Assembly (NCBI RefSeq): GCF_033097365.1 | Contig: NZ_AP028461.1 | Span: 558,001 to 622,000, forward strand | Direction: 5' to 3' | Source: Actinoplanes sichuanensis | GTDB taxonomy: Bacteria > Actinomycetota > Actinomycetes > Mycobacteriales > Micromonosporaceae | DNA length: 64,000 nucleotides | Part shown: in pieces, positions 16,817 to 26,058 of the stretch | Numbering within the stretch: the first letter of the stretch is position 1 | How the letters are laid out: every line of letters begins with the position of its first letter | Translations under genes and position numbers: made by a program | The notes under the pieces: generated by a model | What the model was told of the DNA's origin: nothing | Databases searched by the model: none | Seen by the model: only the letters and a program-made list of their open reading frames with translations

Positions 16817-17869
16817 TCAGGTGCGAGGGAGCGAGTTCAACGCCGTGCTCAGCATCCTGGTGGCCGCCGGGAAATCGACCAGCTGATCCTGGATCAGGGT
16901 GAGGCCGGTGCGCAGGGCCGTCGCGGGGACGCCTCGGGAGCTCAGGACGGTGTTGGTCCAGGTGACGAAATCGTGGAAGATCGCCGGTTCGTCGACGTAG
17001 AGCGCGGCGGCCAGAAAGTCGGCGATGTGGCCCATGTCCTCGCTGGTGGCCTCGATCTGGGCCGGATCGTAACCGGCGGCCGGCGGATACACCGTGGTCA
17101 GGCGATCCATCGCGGTCGCGATCAGCTGCGGGCGGCACCGGACCAGGTGGGTGTACTCCTCGTCGCCCAGGAACGCCTCCTCGTCGGGAAGCGGCAGGTC
17201 GGTCACCGTGCGGGGCGGCCAGTCGGTGGCCAGGCGGGTCACCGCCTCCTCGCCGGTCGCGGCCCAGGCCTGGGCGCCGAGACGTTGGGCGTAGCGGCCG
17301 CCCGGGCCGAAACCCCGGCCGCCGGCGATCACCGGGAGACCGGCGGCGCGGCAGGCGGTGATCGCCGCGTGCGCCCGGGGCAGGCGGGTGGGGAGCATGC
17401 AGCTCAGCGCCACCGCGTCGGGGCCGGTCTGGTGCAGGTGGACGATCAGGTGCCGACCCGGGACGCTGGCGCCGAGGAAGTCCACCCGCCAGCCGTCCAG
17501 GCGCAGCAGTTCGGCGAGCATCCGGGCGGGCAGACCGTGCCATTCGCCGTCGACGCAGGCCAGCGCGATCCGGCCGCGGGTGGCGGACACCGTGCTGCGG
17601 GCGGCGACGGTGGCCAGGGCGCGTTCGCCGACGGCGGTGGCGGCGTGTTCGCGGGCCACCGACCACTGGTTGGCCGCCCACAGCTCGCCGATCCGTCGCT
17701 GGGCGCCGCCGATCAGGTCGACGATGATCCGCTGGGCCGGCACACCGTCGTCGAGGAGTGCGGTGACCAGCCGGATGGCGCCGATCTCGTCACCGTCGGC
17801 GACCAGCTGAAGGTAACCGTCGGCGATCCGCTCGGTGATCGGGGTGAGGACCCCGCCGGGGGCGGTCAT
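16817..17869 (-). CDS. B12-binding protein with CarH-type photosensor motif
   Basis: A 350-residue cytosolic protein. Residues about 10-90 form the helical cap of a cobalamin-binding module, with W64-x9-E74-H75 (WAANQWSVAREH), the spacing seen in CarH/LitR photoreceptors. The Rossmann B12-binding half follows with a candidate lower ligand His111 in GEWHGLP, then VDFLGASVPGRHL and VIAGGRGFGPGG. The third part (about 220-350) is an all-helical region of unknown role. It lacks the MerR DNA-binding domain of CarH, so it probably signals by protein contact. ATG 17869 overlaps the stop of a 24-codon frame (ATGA), which in turn overlaps the SpoIIE phosphatase gene, so expression is probably coupled to the phosphatase. 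Confidence 0.85.
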   Translation of the reverse strand: MTAPGGVLTPITERIADGYLQLVADGDEIGAIRLVTALLDDGVPAQRIIVDLIGGAQRRIGELWAANQWSVAREHAATAVGERALATVAARSTVSATRGRIALACVDGEWHGLPARMLAELLRLDGWRVDFLGASVPGRHLIVHLHQTGPDAVALSCMLPTRLPRAHAAITACRAAGLPVIAGGRGFGPGGRYAQRLGAQAWAATGEEAVTRLATDWPPRTVTDLPLPDEEAFLGDEEYTHLVRCRPQLIATAMDRLTTVYPPAAGYDPAQIEATSEDMGHIADFLAAALYVDEPAIFHDFVTWTNTVLSSRGVPATALRTGLTLIQDQLVDFPAATRMLSTALNSLPRT

Positions 17870-17940
17870 GACCGCCTGTCCGGTGCCGCGGAACCGTCTC
17901 GGACGGTCATGATCGGCTCGGCCCGGTCCGGCGCGGTCAT
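17866..17940 (-). CDS. 24-codon micro-ORF linking phosphatase and B12 protein
   Basis: An ATG at 17940 overlaps the phosphatase stop (ATGA), and the 24-codon frame ends in TGA at 17866-17868, overlapping the ATG of the B12 protein in the same way. It could be a true tiny peptide or only a bridge that keeps ribosomes on the message. The short TCATGACCG motif occurs three times here, so the frame may have arisen by local duplication of a start site. Confidence 0.3.
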   Translation of the reverse strand: MTAPDRAEPIMTVRDGSAAPDRRS

Positions 17941-19586
17941 GGACGGCTCCGTGGCCGTCGGTCGCCCCGGCGGGCGGCCACCACGTAGGGCGACGGGGTG
18001 GGTGCCCCGCCACCGCGCAGGCTGAGCGGGGTGCGGGCCGGGGCACGGACCGCGAGCATCGCGATGTCGTCGGAGCCGCCGCCGCGCACCCAGTCGGCGA
18101 CGACCTGACGGATCCGGTCGACGGTGGCGGCACCGGGCATGCCCCGGCACTCGGCCAGCGTCTGGTGCAGCCGGTCCTCACCGAACTGCTCGGTGCCGGT
18201 CGGGCCGCCCCGCGCCTCGGTCAGGCCGTCGCTGTAGAGCAGACACAACTCGCCCGGCGCCAGCTCGACGGTGGCCGGGCGCACCACGGTGCGCGGGAGC
18301 ACACCGATCAGGGTGCCGCTGGTCGGGACCTCCTCGACCCGGCCGTCGCCGCGCAGCAGCAGCGGGGCCGGATGGCCGCCACTGGCTAGCTCGAGCCGGA
18401 CCCGGCCGTGGTCGGTGCGGCGCACCGAGCCGACCACCATGGTCACGAACCGGGGTGTCCGGGCGGACTGCAGCAGCGCCTCGTTGAGCACCGTGAGCAT
18501 CGCCGCCGGCTCGGTGCGGACCAGACGCAGCGCTCGTAGGGTCTGCCGGACCTTACCGGTGAGGACCGCCGCCTCCGGGCCGGTGCCGCAGACGTCACCG
18601 AGCGCGATCATCGTGTCGGTGGCCGCCCCGGCCGGGGTGAACACGTCGTAGAAGTCGCCGCCGATCCGCAGTGCGTCGCCGGCCGCCTGATACGACCCGG
18701 CCAGCTCGAAACCGTCCGGCTGGGGCAGCTCCGGCGGCAGCAGGTCGGCCTGCAGGACGGCGGTGGTGTCGACCTGCTCGCGGTAGAGCACGGCGGCGGC
18801 GACCGCCGCTCCGGCGCGAGCCGCGAACACCCGGGCCAGCGCCTCGTCGGCCGCGGTGAAGCCGGCCCGCTCGCCGCACCGGGCCAGGATCAGCGCACCG
18901 GCCGGCTCGGCGTTGCCCGGCAGCGGGATCACCAGCAGCGCACCGACCGGGCCGAACCCGGCCGGCACCAGCCACGCCGGCGCCTGCGCCGGGTCGAGCC
19001 AGCGGCTCGGGATGGGCGGGAAGCCGCCGAGCGCCTCGGTCAGGCCGGGCACCTCGCCGAGGGTCGCCTCGCGGAGGGTGCCCTCCTCGACCGGGCGGCC
19101 GGGCAGCAGCCGGGTCCAGTCGCTCTGCCGCCGGTGCGGGGGCAGCACCACCATGGCGGCGTCGGCCAGGTGCGCGGCGGCCAGCTCGACGGTGGTCCGG
19201 ACGCAGCGGCGCACGTGCAGCGACGCGGCCAGTCGGCGGCCGGCCTCGGCGAGGAACGCCGTCCGGGATCGCTCCACCTCCAGGGCGGCCGACTCGGTCC
19301 GGTCCCGCAGATACCACGCGTAGTGGTCGTCGTCGACGGGGCGGCGCATCCCGTACAACCTGCGGCCCTCGTGCTCGGCCTGGAACGAGTCGCTGCCGTC
19401 GGCGGGCAGGGGAGCGGCGACCGGCCGACCGGGCCGGGCGTCGGGCAGCAGGCGACGGGCCGCCTCGTTGGCCAGGACCACCAGGTCACCGGCCCGGGCG
19501 CACAGCACCATGGCCTCGGAGGCGGCCTCGAAAACGGCGGTGAGCAGGGCGGGCGCCGGGGTGAGCGCAGGTGTCCGCGCGGTCAT
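17937..19586 (-). CDS. SpoIIE-type PP2C phosphatase with PAS/GAF-like sensor region
   Basis: A 549-residue protein. The first 120 residues look PAS-like (AVFEAASEAMVLCARAGDLVVLANEAARRLL), about 120-290 GAF-like (LAAAHLADAAMVVLPPHRRQ, ALLVIPLPGNAEPAGALILA), and about 300-510 are the PP2C/SpoIIE phosphatase with intact metal ligands in GGDFYDVF, GDVCGTGPEAA, SDGLTEARGG and GGSDDIAML. Enzymes of this class dephosphorylate STAS anti-anti-sigma factors and so activate SigB/SigF-type sigma factors. An Arg-rich tail ends the protein. Start ATG 19586 follows GGGAGG. It leads the operon with the B12-binding protein, which could feed a light or cobalamin signal to it. Confidence 0.92.
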   Translation of the reverse strand: MTARTPALTPAPALLTAVFEAASEAMVLCARAGDLVVLANEAARRLLPDARPGRPVAAPLPADGSDSFQAEHEGRRLYGMRRPVDDDHYAWYLRDRTESAALEVERSRTAFLAEAGRRLAASLHVRRCVRTTVELAAAHLADAAMVVLPPHRRQSDWTRLLPGRPVEEGTLREATLGEVPGLTEALGGFPPIPSRWLDPAQAPAWLVPAGFGPVGALLVIPLPGNAEPAGALILARCGERAGFTAADEALARVFAARAGAAVAAAVLYREQVDTTAVLQADLLPPELPQPDGFELAGSYQAAGDALRIGGDFYDVFTPAGAATDTMIALGDVCGTGPEAAVLTGKVRQTLRALRLVRTEPAAMLTVLNEALLQSARTPRFVTMVVGSVRRTDHGRVRLELASGGHPAPLLLRGDGRVEEVPTSGTLIGVLPRTVVRPATVELAPGELCLLYSDGLTEARGGPTGTEQFGEDRLHQTLAECRGMPGAATVDRIRQVVADWVRGGGSDDIAMLAVRAPARTPLSLRGGGAPTPSPYVVAARRGDRRPRSRP

Positions 19587-19650
19587 CGGGGCCTCCCGTC
19601 GTCGACTCGTCCATCTGTTCGGATCGACCCCAGCCTACGTGCATTCGTGG

Positions 19651-20424
19651 TCAGTCACTCAGGTCGACCACGATCGGGGCGTGGTCGGACGGACCTTTGC
19701 CCTTGCGGGCCTCGCGATCCACGTACGCGTCGCGGACCCGTCCGGTGACGTCGGCGCTGCCGTACACCAGATCGATCCGCATGCCCTTGTTCTGGTGGAA
19801 CATCCCGGCCCGGTAGTCCCAGTACGTGAAGGGGTGGTCGCCTTTGAGCGGCCGGGCCGGGACGTCGGCCAGACCGAGGTCGCGCAGCGCGGCGAGCGCG
19901 GCCCGTTCCGGCGGGGTCACGTGGGTGGATCCGGCGAAGACGGTGACGTCCCACACGTCGTCGTCGGTGGGTGCCACGTTGTAGTCGCCGGCCACCACCA
20001 GGGGACCCGCCGTCAGGTCCGGGATCAGGGCGGTGCGGAGCGCGGCCAGCCACTCCAGCTTGTACGTGTAGTGCGGATCCGCCGGGGTGCGGCCGTTGGG
20101 CACGTACACCGACATGAACCGGATCCCGCCGCACGTGGCGCTGATCGCGCGCGCCTCCGGATCGGGGTAGCCGGGTTCGCCGTCGAACCCGTGGCGTACG
20201 TCGTCGAGACCGATCCGGGAGAGCAGGGCGACCCCGTTCCAACGGCCCTGGCCGTACGCCGCGGTCGTGTAACCCAGCTCGGCGACCTCCCGCTCCGGGA
20301 AGCCGTCGGCGGCGACCTTGGTCTCCTGCAGGCACACGACGTCGGGGGCGGTGCCGGCCAGCCAGTCGAGCAGGCGGGGCAGCCGGGCCTTGACCGAGTT
20401 GACGTTCCAGGTGGCGAAGCGCAT
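19651..20424 (-). CDS. xthA: exodeoxyribonuclease III
   Basis: A 257-residue Mg-dependent AP endonuclease/3'-exonuclease for base excision repair. All family motifs are visible in order: ATWNVNSVKARL, CLQETKV (metal-binding Glu), SVYVPNGRTP, VVAGDYNVAPTDDDVWD, a YWDYRAG loop, RIDLVYGS and the C-terminal SDHAPIVVDL with the catalytic His. Length is standard. It lies 64 nt downstream of the phosphatase start, on the same strand but transcribed from its own promoter upstream, divergent from the GNAT-like gene. The start ATG 20424 begins MRFATWNVN, the usual start in actinobacteria. Confidence 0.95.
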   Translation of the reverse strand: MRFATWNVNSVKARLPRLLDWLAGTAPDVVCLQETKVAADGFPEREVAELGYTTAAYGQGRWNGVALLSRIGLDDVRHGFDGEPGYPDPEARAISATCGGIRFMSVYVPNGRTPADPHYTYKLEWLAALRTALIPDLTAGPLVVAGDYNVAPTDDDVWDVTVFAGSTHVTPPERAALAALRDLGLADVPARPLKGDHPFTYWDYRAGMFHQNKGMRIDLVYGSADVTGRVRDAYVDREARKGKGPSDHAPIVVDLSD

Positions 20425-20511
20425 ACCCGCTTTCTACCCGGTGAATTGCCGGAGTTGCCCGCACGGGGCCGGGCGCCCTGAAAGGTTTGTCTGCAGAGAG
20501 GGGGCGACCAG

Positions 20512-21153
20512 ATGCGCTTGGAGATCATGCCCGAGCTGCCGGCCGAACTGTTGGACGAGTCCTGGGACTTCTATCAGGACTGCTTCAGTGACCTGCAATT
20601 CCTCGCGGTCAACCGGCATCTGATGTACCGCAGCGAATTCGACGAGGTGATGGCCGACAAGCGGGTCGGCAAGTACGTGGCGTTCGACGACGAGGACGGC
20701 GCCGTGATCGGCATGGGGACGCTGACCAACGAGCTGGAGTCGATCCCGCTGATCTCGGCGGAGTATTTCAAGTACCACTTCCCGGAGCTGTACGAGCAGC
20801 ACCGCCTGTTCTACTGCCTGTTCGCCGGCTCCGCGTTGGGCCACCGTGGGCAGGGTGTCTTCGTCGCGCTGCAGCGGGCCATGTACGCCCCGATCGGTGA
20901 GGTGGACGGCAAGGTGTTCTTCGACATCTGCTCGTACAACGAGGAACGGCACCAGCTGCCCAGGATGATCGCGGTGATTCTGAGCCGTGCCGCCGAGGCC
21001 GGCCGGGCGCAGCCGACCCGGCTGGACGCGCAGTCGTTCTGGATGTACGAGTTCCCGAAGAGCGACGCCCCGTTCCGGCGGGAGGAGCGGCGCTCCGGGT
21101 ACAACCGGGGCCGTCCGGACGGTGGCACGGACCGCCGGGTGGCACGGGTCTGA
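20512..21153 (+). CDS. putative GNAT-like acyltransferase
   Basis: A 213-residue protein with a GNAT-like core: a strand pair around YVAFDDEDGAVIGMGTLTN, then a possible acyl-CoA pyrophosphate-binding turn GHRGQGVFVALQRAMY, and FFDICSYNEERHQLPRMI in the C-terminal half. The substrate is unknown. Length and the long N-terminal part (FYQDCFSDLQFLAVNRHL) are unlike simple aminoglycoside or ribosomal acetyltransferases, so an N-acyl synthase or orphan GNAT is also possible. The basic Arg-rich tail (RREERRSGYNRGR) is probably disordered. ATG 20512 follows GAGAGGGGGCG. The gene is convergent with the GGDEF-EAL gene, ten bases apart. Confidence 0.65.
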   Translation: MRLEIMPELPAELLDESWDFYQDCFSDLQFLAVNRHLMYRSEFDEVMADKRVGKYVAFDDEDGAVIGMGTLTNELESIPLISAEYFKYHFPELYEQHRLFYCLFAGSALGHRGQGVFVALQRAMYAPIGEVDGKVFFDICSYNEERHQLPRMIAVILSRAAEAGRAQPTRLDAQSFWMYEFPKSDAPFRREERRSGYNRGRPDGGTDRRVARV

Positions 21154-21162
21154 GACGGGTCC

Positions 21163-23493
21163 TCAGTCGGGCCGGCGGTGCCGGCCCGACGGGTCCGACA
21201 GGATCGCCGGGAGGTGCGGGGATCGCACGATCGCGTCCCGCCAGCGCTGCGCGAATTCGGCCGCCGGCACCGCCGCGCCCCACAGCCAGCCCTGACCGTT
21301 GACCACGCCGACCGCCCACAGCGCCTCACGTTGCAGCGGCGTCTCCACACCTTCGGCGATCACCGACAGGCCGAGGGCGTGACTCATCGCCACCACCGCG
21401 CGGACGATCTCGTCGTCCTCGTGGTTGACCCCGAGCCCGGTCACGAACGACCTGTCGATCTTGACGCCGGTGACCGGGAAACGGCGCAGGTAGCCGAGCG
21501 CCGAGAAGCCCGTGCCGAAGTCGTCGACCAGCAGTTTCACGCCCAGTTCGCGCAGTTCGAAGAGGACCCGCGCGGTCACGCTGGATCCGTCGACCATCAC
21601 CGACTCGGTCATCTCCAGGGCCACGCACTGGGCCGGCACCCCGTACCGGAGCATCTCGCCGGAGACGATCAGCGGCAGCTCCGGGTCGGACAGCTGGCGC
21701 GGCGAGACGTTGATCGACAGGTAGAAGTCGTCGGTGACGGTGCCCTCCGACCGCCACACGCCGAGCTGGCGCAGCGCCTCCTTGCGGACCCAGGTGCCGA
21801 TCGCGTTGATCAGCCCGGCATCCTCGGCGATCGGGATGAACGTCATCGGCGGGATCGGCCCGCGTTCCGGGTGCACCCACCGGACCAGCGCCTCGGCCCC
21901 GACCGGCACGCCGGTCTCCAGGCGCACCAGCGGCTGGTACGCGACGTACAGCTGATCCTCGGCGAGCGCCTGCCGCAGCGCCACCTCCAGCTCGATCCGC
22001 TCCCGGACCTGAGCGTGCATGCTGGTGTCGAAGATGGTCGACCGGCCCGGCCCCTCGCCCTTGGCCCGGTACATCGCGGTGTCGGCGTCGCGCATCAGCG
22101 CCTCGGCGGTGACCGCGGCGTTGACCGGGTCGGGTTCGGCGTGCGAGATCCCGATCGACGCGCTGATCACCACGTCGTGGTCGCGGACCGGGAACGGCCT
22201 GGCGAAACAGCCGCGGATGTCGTCGACCAGGCGCAGCGCCCCGCCCTTCTCACCGATGAAGCCGAGCAGGAACTCGTCGCCGCCGACCCGGGCCACCGGG
22301 ATGTTGATCGGGACGGCCGCCCGCAGCCGCCGTCCCACCTCGATCACCAGCTGGTCGCCGGTGTCGTGGCCCCACGAGTCGTTGACCCACTTGAAGCCGT
22401 CCAGGTCGAGCATGTAGACCCAGACCCGGTCGTGGCCCTCCGGGTCGGCCACCGTGACCAGGCGAGCCACCTCCGACGACATCGACTGCCGGTTCGGCAG
22501 CCCGGTGAGCGGGTCGTGGGTGGCCTGGTGCTCCGAGCGCAGCTGGGCGGCGACCTGGGCGCGGACCGCCGAGACGGCCCGGATCAGCAGCAGCGTGACC
22601 GACAGCGCGCCGGCCGCGGCGATCATGGCCCGGCCCTCGGTGGTCTCCGCGACCGGGGTCGGCAGCAGCGCGAACGGCACGGCGAGGGCGGGCAGCAGCA
22701 GCGACAGGCGGGGCCACGACCAGGCCTGGGCGGGCAGTTTCGCGGCCCGGCCCATGTCCACCACCGACGGGTGCAGCGCGGCCACCCCGAGAGCCGTGTA
22801 CGCCAGCAGGAACGGCACGTTGAGCAGCGGCGACGCGTAGACGTTGCCGTCCACGCCCTCGATCGCGTAGGCCAGGTCGCCGGCGAAGATGCCGACCATC
22901 ATCACGATCAGCGCGATCAGGCTGACCGGCCAGTGCTTCGCGGTGAAGGTGAGGTTCACCATCAGCAGCACGACCATCACGTCGACCAGCGGATACATGC
23001 CCTGGATGGCGGAGAGCAGGGCGGGCCGGCCGGCCACCTCGGCGGCCGGCAGGGCGAGCAGCAGGGCGCTGGCGACGCCGGCCGACAGGCAGACGGTCAG
23101 GCCGTCCAGCAGGGCGTGCCGGTCCAGGCTGCCCCGGGCCCGCAGCAGGATCAGCACGAACGCGGCGAGCAGCAGGTACCCGCTGAACGAGGCGGCGTCG
23201 GCGAGCAGCGGCCACGGCATGGCCATCTCGGAGACGGTCGGGCGGATCAGCACACCGATCATGAAGAGGATCGCGGCGGCGGCCATCGACCGCCAGGCCG
23301 ACGGCGGTTCGGCGTCCCAGCGCAGCGGCCCGATCACACAGGCGACCATCACGGTGACGGCGAGCAGGGCGAATGCCCCGTCACCGATCGACGTGGCGGG
23401 GAAGAGCGCGTAGAGGACCGTGGCGATGGTGCCGACTCCGGCCATGATCTGCCAGAGCCGGCGGGCGATTCCCGGCGGGAGTACCGATCGCAC
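21163..23493 (-). CDS. membrane GGDEF-EAL cyclic di-GMP protein
   Basis: A 776-residue protein. The first 300 residues form eight to ten hydrophobic segments, a putative membrane sensor without a recognised domain. Then comes GGDEF (HDPLTGLPNRQ, then VGGDEF at about 401-406) and EAL (about 534-536 in GAEALVRW, with LSINVSPRQL, DDFGTGFSAL and VKIDRSFV). Both active-site signatures are intact, so the protein could make and degrade c-di-GMP; which activity dominates cannot be told from sequence. No RxxD inhibitory site was noticed before GGDEF. Signal transmission in actinobacteria often links c-di-GMP to development. The start ATG 23493 is internal to the promoter gap with the Usp gene. Confidence 0.92.
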   Translation of the reverse strand: MRSVLPPGIARRLWQIMAGVGTIATVLYALFPATSIGDGAFALLAVTVMVACVIGPLRWDAEPPSAWRSMAAAAILFMIGVLIRPTVSEMAMPWPLLADAASFSGYLLLAAFVLILLRARGSLDRHALLDGLTVCLSAGVASALLLALPAAEVAGRPALLSAIQGMYPLVDVMVVLLMVNLTFTAKHWPVSLIALIVMMVGIFAGDLAYAIEGVDGNVYASPLLNVPFLLAYTALGVAALHPSVVDMGRAAKLPAQAWSWPRLSLLLPALAVPFALLPTPVAETTEGRAMIAAAGALSVTLLLIRAVSAVRAQVAAQLRSEHQATHDPLTGLPNRQSMSSEVARLVTVADPEGHDRVWVYMLDLDGFKWVNDSWGHDTGDQLVIEVGRRLRAAVPINIPVARVGGDEFLLGFIGEKGGALRLVDDIRGCFARPFPVRDHDVVISASIGISHAEPDPVNAAVTAEALMRDADTAMYRAKGEGPGRSTIFDTSMHAQVRERIELEVALRQALAEDQLYVAYQPLVRLETGVPVGAEALVRWVHPERGPIPPMTFIPIAEDAGLINAIGTWVRKEALRQLGVWRSEGTVTDDFYLSINVSPRQLSDPELPLIVSGEMLRYGVPAQCVALEMTESVMVDGSSVTARVLFELRELGVKLLVDDFGTGFSALGYLRRFPVTGVKIDRSFVTGLGVNHEDDEIVRAVVAMSHALGLSVIAEGVETPLQREALWAVGVVNGQGWLWGAAVPAAEFAQRWRDAIVRSPHLPAILSDPSGRHRRPD

Positions 23494-23522
23494 CGGGCAT
23501 TCCTCCCGTATAGCCCGAAGAC

Positions 23523-24329
23523 CTATGTATGCGTCAACGGTAGCAATACGGGCACGTCGTCACCGGGCTTCACGAAACCTGCCGGGCGGCGTGCACCATG
23601 CACGAAGACGGCCGGACCGGCCGTCCCCCGCAGCACCTCACCGGCCACCGAACCGAGCCGCCCGGCGGCATCGGCGCCACGCGGCCCGAGCACCAGGAGA
23701 CCGGCCCGACGCGACATTCGGACCAGCGTGGCCCCGGGCGGACCGATCAACAGCCGATGGCGTACGGCCACCGCTCCCACCCGAGCCGTGACCTCGTCGA
23801 GCACCCGCTGCCCGTCGGCCTCGCGCCCCGGCTCGGTCACGTGCACCACGTGCGCCGTACCGCCCCGTCGGCCGGCCGCCTCGACCGCGAACCGCAGTGC
23901 CAGCGCGCCGTAGGGTGATCCGTCCACGGCCGCCACCACCGGCCCGGACGGGGTCCGCTGCGCGCGGCTGACCACCACCGGGCACCAGGCCCGTGCCACC
24001 ACCTCGACCAGCGGGCCGCCGATCACGACCAGGACCGCGCCCCGGCTCAGGTGCGGAAGGACCCGTCCGGGCGGGCCATCCACCAGATGCGGCCGCGCGT
24101 CGACCCCGGGTGTGGAACGCTTCGCTAGGGAGACCGCCTCCTCGACCAGGTGTGAGGCGGCCCGCCGGGCCGGTCCCCAGCCGGCGTCGCCGGGGCCGGT
24201 GAAAGCGTGCACGACCTGCAACACCCGTCCGCGAGAGCACGCCTCCCGCGCGGCGAGGCGGACCGCGGCCGCGTCGGTCGCCGGGCCGCCGACACCCACG
24301 ACGACGGGTCCCTGAGTCGGGATCTGCAT
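23523..24329 (-). CDS. tandem universal stress protein (UspA family)
   Basis: A 268-residue protein with two Usp folds. The first (about 8-130) starts VVVGVGGPATDAAAVRLA; the second (about 140-265) starts VVAAVDGSPYGALALRFAVE and ends with GPRGADAAGRLGSVAGEVLRG, the G-x2-G-x9-G type nucleotide-binding signature. ATP binding is therefore likely in the second domain. ATG 24329 is chosen for GGGAGG upstream; the frame extends 45 codons further into the intergenic region without support. Usp proteins respond to stress and hypoxia in actinobacteria. It is divergent from citrate synthase, with a 14-bp palindrome in the shared promoter region. Confidence 0.9.
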   Translation of the reverse strand: MQIPTQGPVVVGVGGPATDAAAVRLAAREACSRGRVLQVVHAFTGPGDAGWGPARRAASHLVEEAVSLAKRSTPGVDARPHLVDGPPGRVLPHLSRGAVLVVIGGPLVEVVARAWCPVVVSRAQRTPSGPVVAAVDGSPYGALALRFAVEAAGRRGGTAHVVHVTEPGREADGQRVLDEVTARVGAVAVRHRLLIGPPGATLVRMSRRAGLLVLGPRGADAAGRLGSVAGEVLRGTAGPAVFVHGARRPAGFVKPGDDVPVLLPLTHT

Positions 24330-24412
24330 GGGCCCTCCCGTAACGAAGTCGCAATATACCGACCATTGTCTATGGCGCAACGACCCATACGTACTGGTGA
24401 CCAATGCCTCAA

Positions 24413-24426
24413 CAGGTGGCCACCTG
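24413..24426. promoter_or_regulatory. 14-bp perfect palindrome upstream of citrate synthase
   Basis: CAGGTGG/CCACCTG lies 77 bp before the citrate synthase start and 84 bp before the divergent Usp gene. The position suits an operator for either promoter; the binding protein is unknown. Confidence 0.4.
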
Positions 24427-24502
24427 ATGACCCATTCAGGTTGAGGGTTTACGGTGAACGGCAAAATCCTTGGGACATCTGCCGGTGAAGTGAGGGAAAT
24501 AC

Positions 24503-25786
<1,284 letters not shown>

Positions 25787-25804
25787 CCCGCATTTCTCCG
25801 CTGA

Positions 25805-25832
25805 CGCCCCGCCGGTCGCTTCCGGCGGGGCG
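25805..25832 (+). terminator. rho-independent terminator after citrate synthase
   Basis: Perfect 11-bp stem (25805-25815 and 25822-25832), 6-nt loop, then TTTGCTT, 19 bases after the stop codon. One of the clearest terminators in the window. Confidence 0.9.
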
Positions 25833-26058
25833 TTTGCTTGCGGTCACTTCGCCGGATTCGGTACGGCGGTCGGCCGCCGCTGCCCTCCGCCGTCTGGCCG
25901 CCGCCCGTGCCCGCCGCCTGCCCTCCGCCGCCTGGCCGTCGCTCGTACTCGCCGCTGCCTGGCCGCCGCCCGTGCCCGCCGCCGGTGACGGGCTTGATCC
26001 GGCGGCCCGGCGGGCATGAAAGGCTCGTAGGGGCAGCCTGTTCGGCGGGAGGAGACGC

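Noticed and set aside
21178..23913. Plus-strand open frame of 911 codons
   Set aside because: Antisense to the GGDEF-EAL and Usp genes, which have clear motifs. Composition is atypical for a protein (very rich in Arg, Asp, His, Gln).
25866..26000. Repeated GCCGCC/CTGGCCGCCGCC stretch before the sugar kinase as a gene
   Set aside because: Frames here give only Pro/Ala/Arg repeats without a start signal; it is better seen as low-complexity intergenic DNA.
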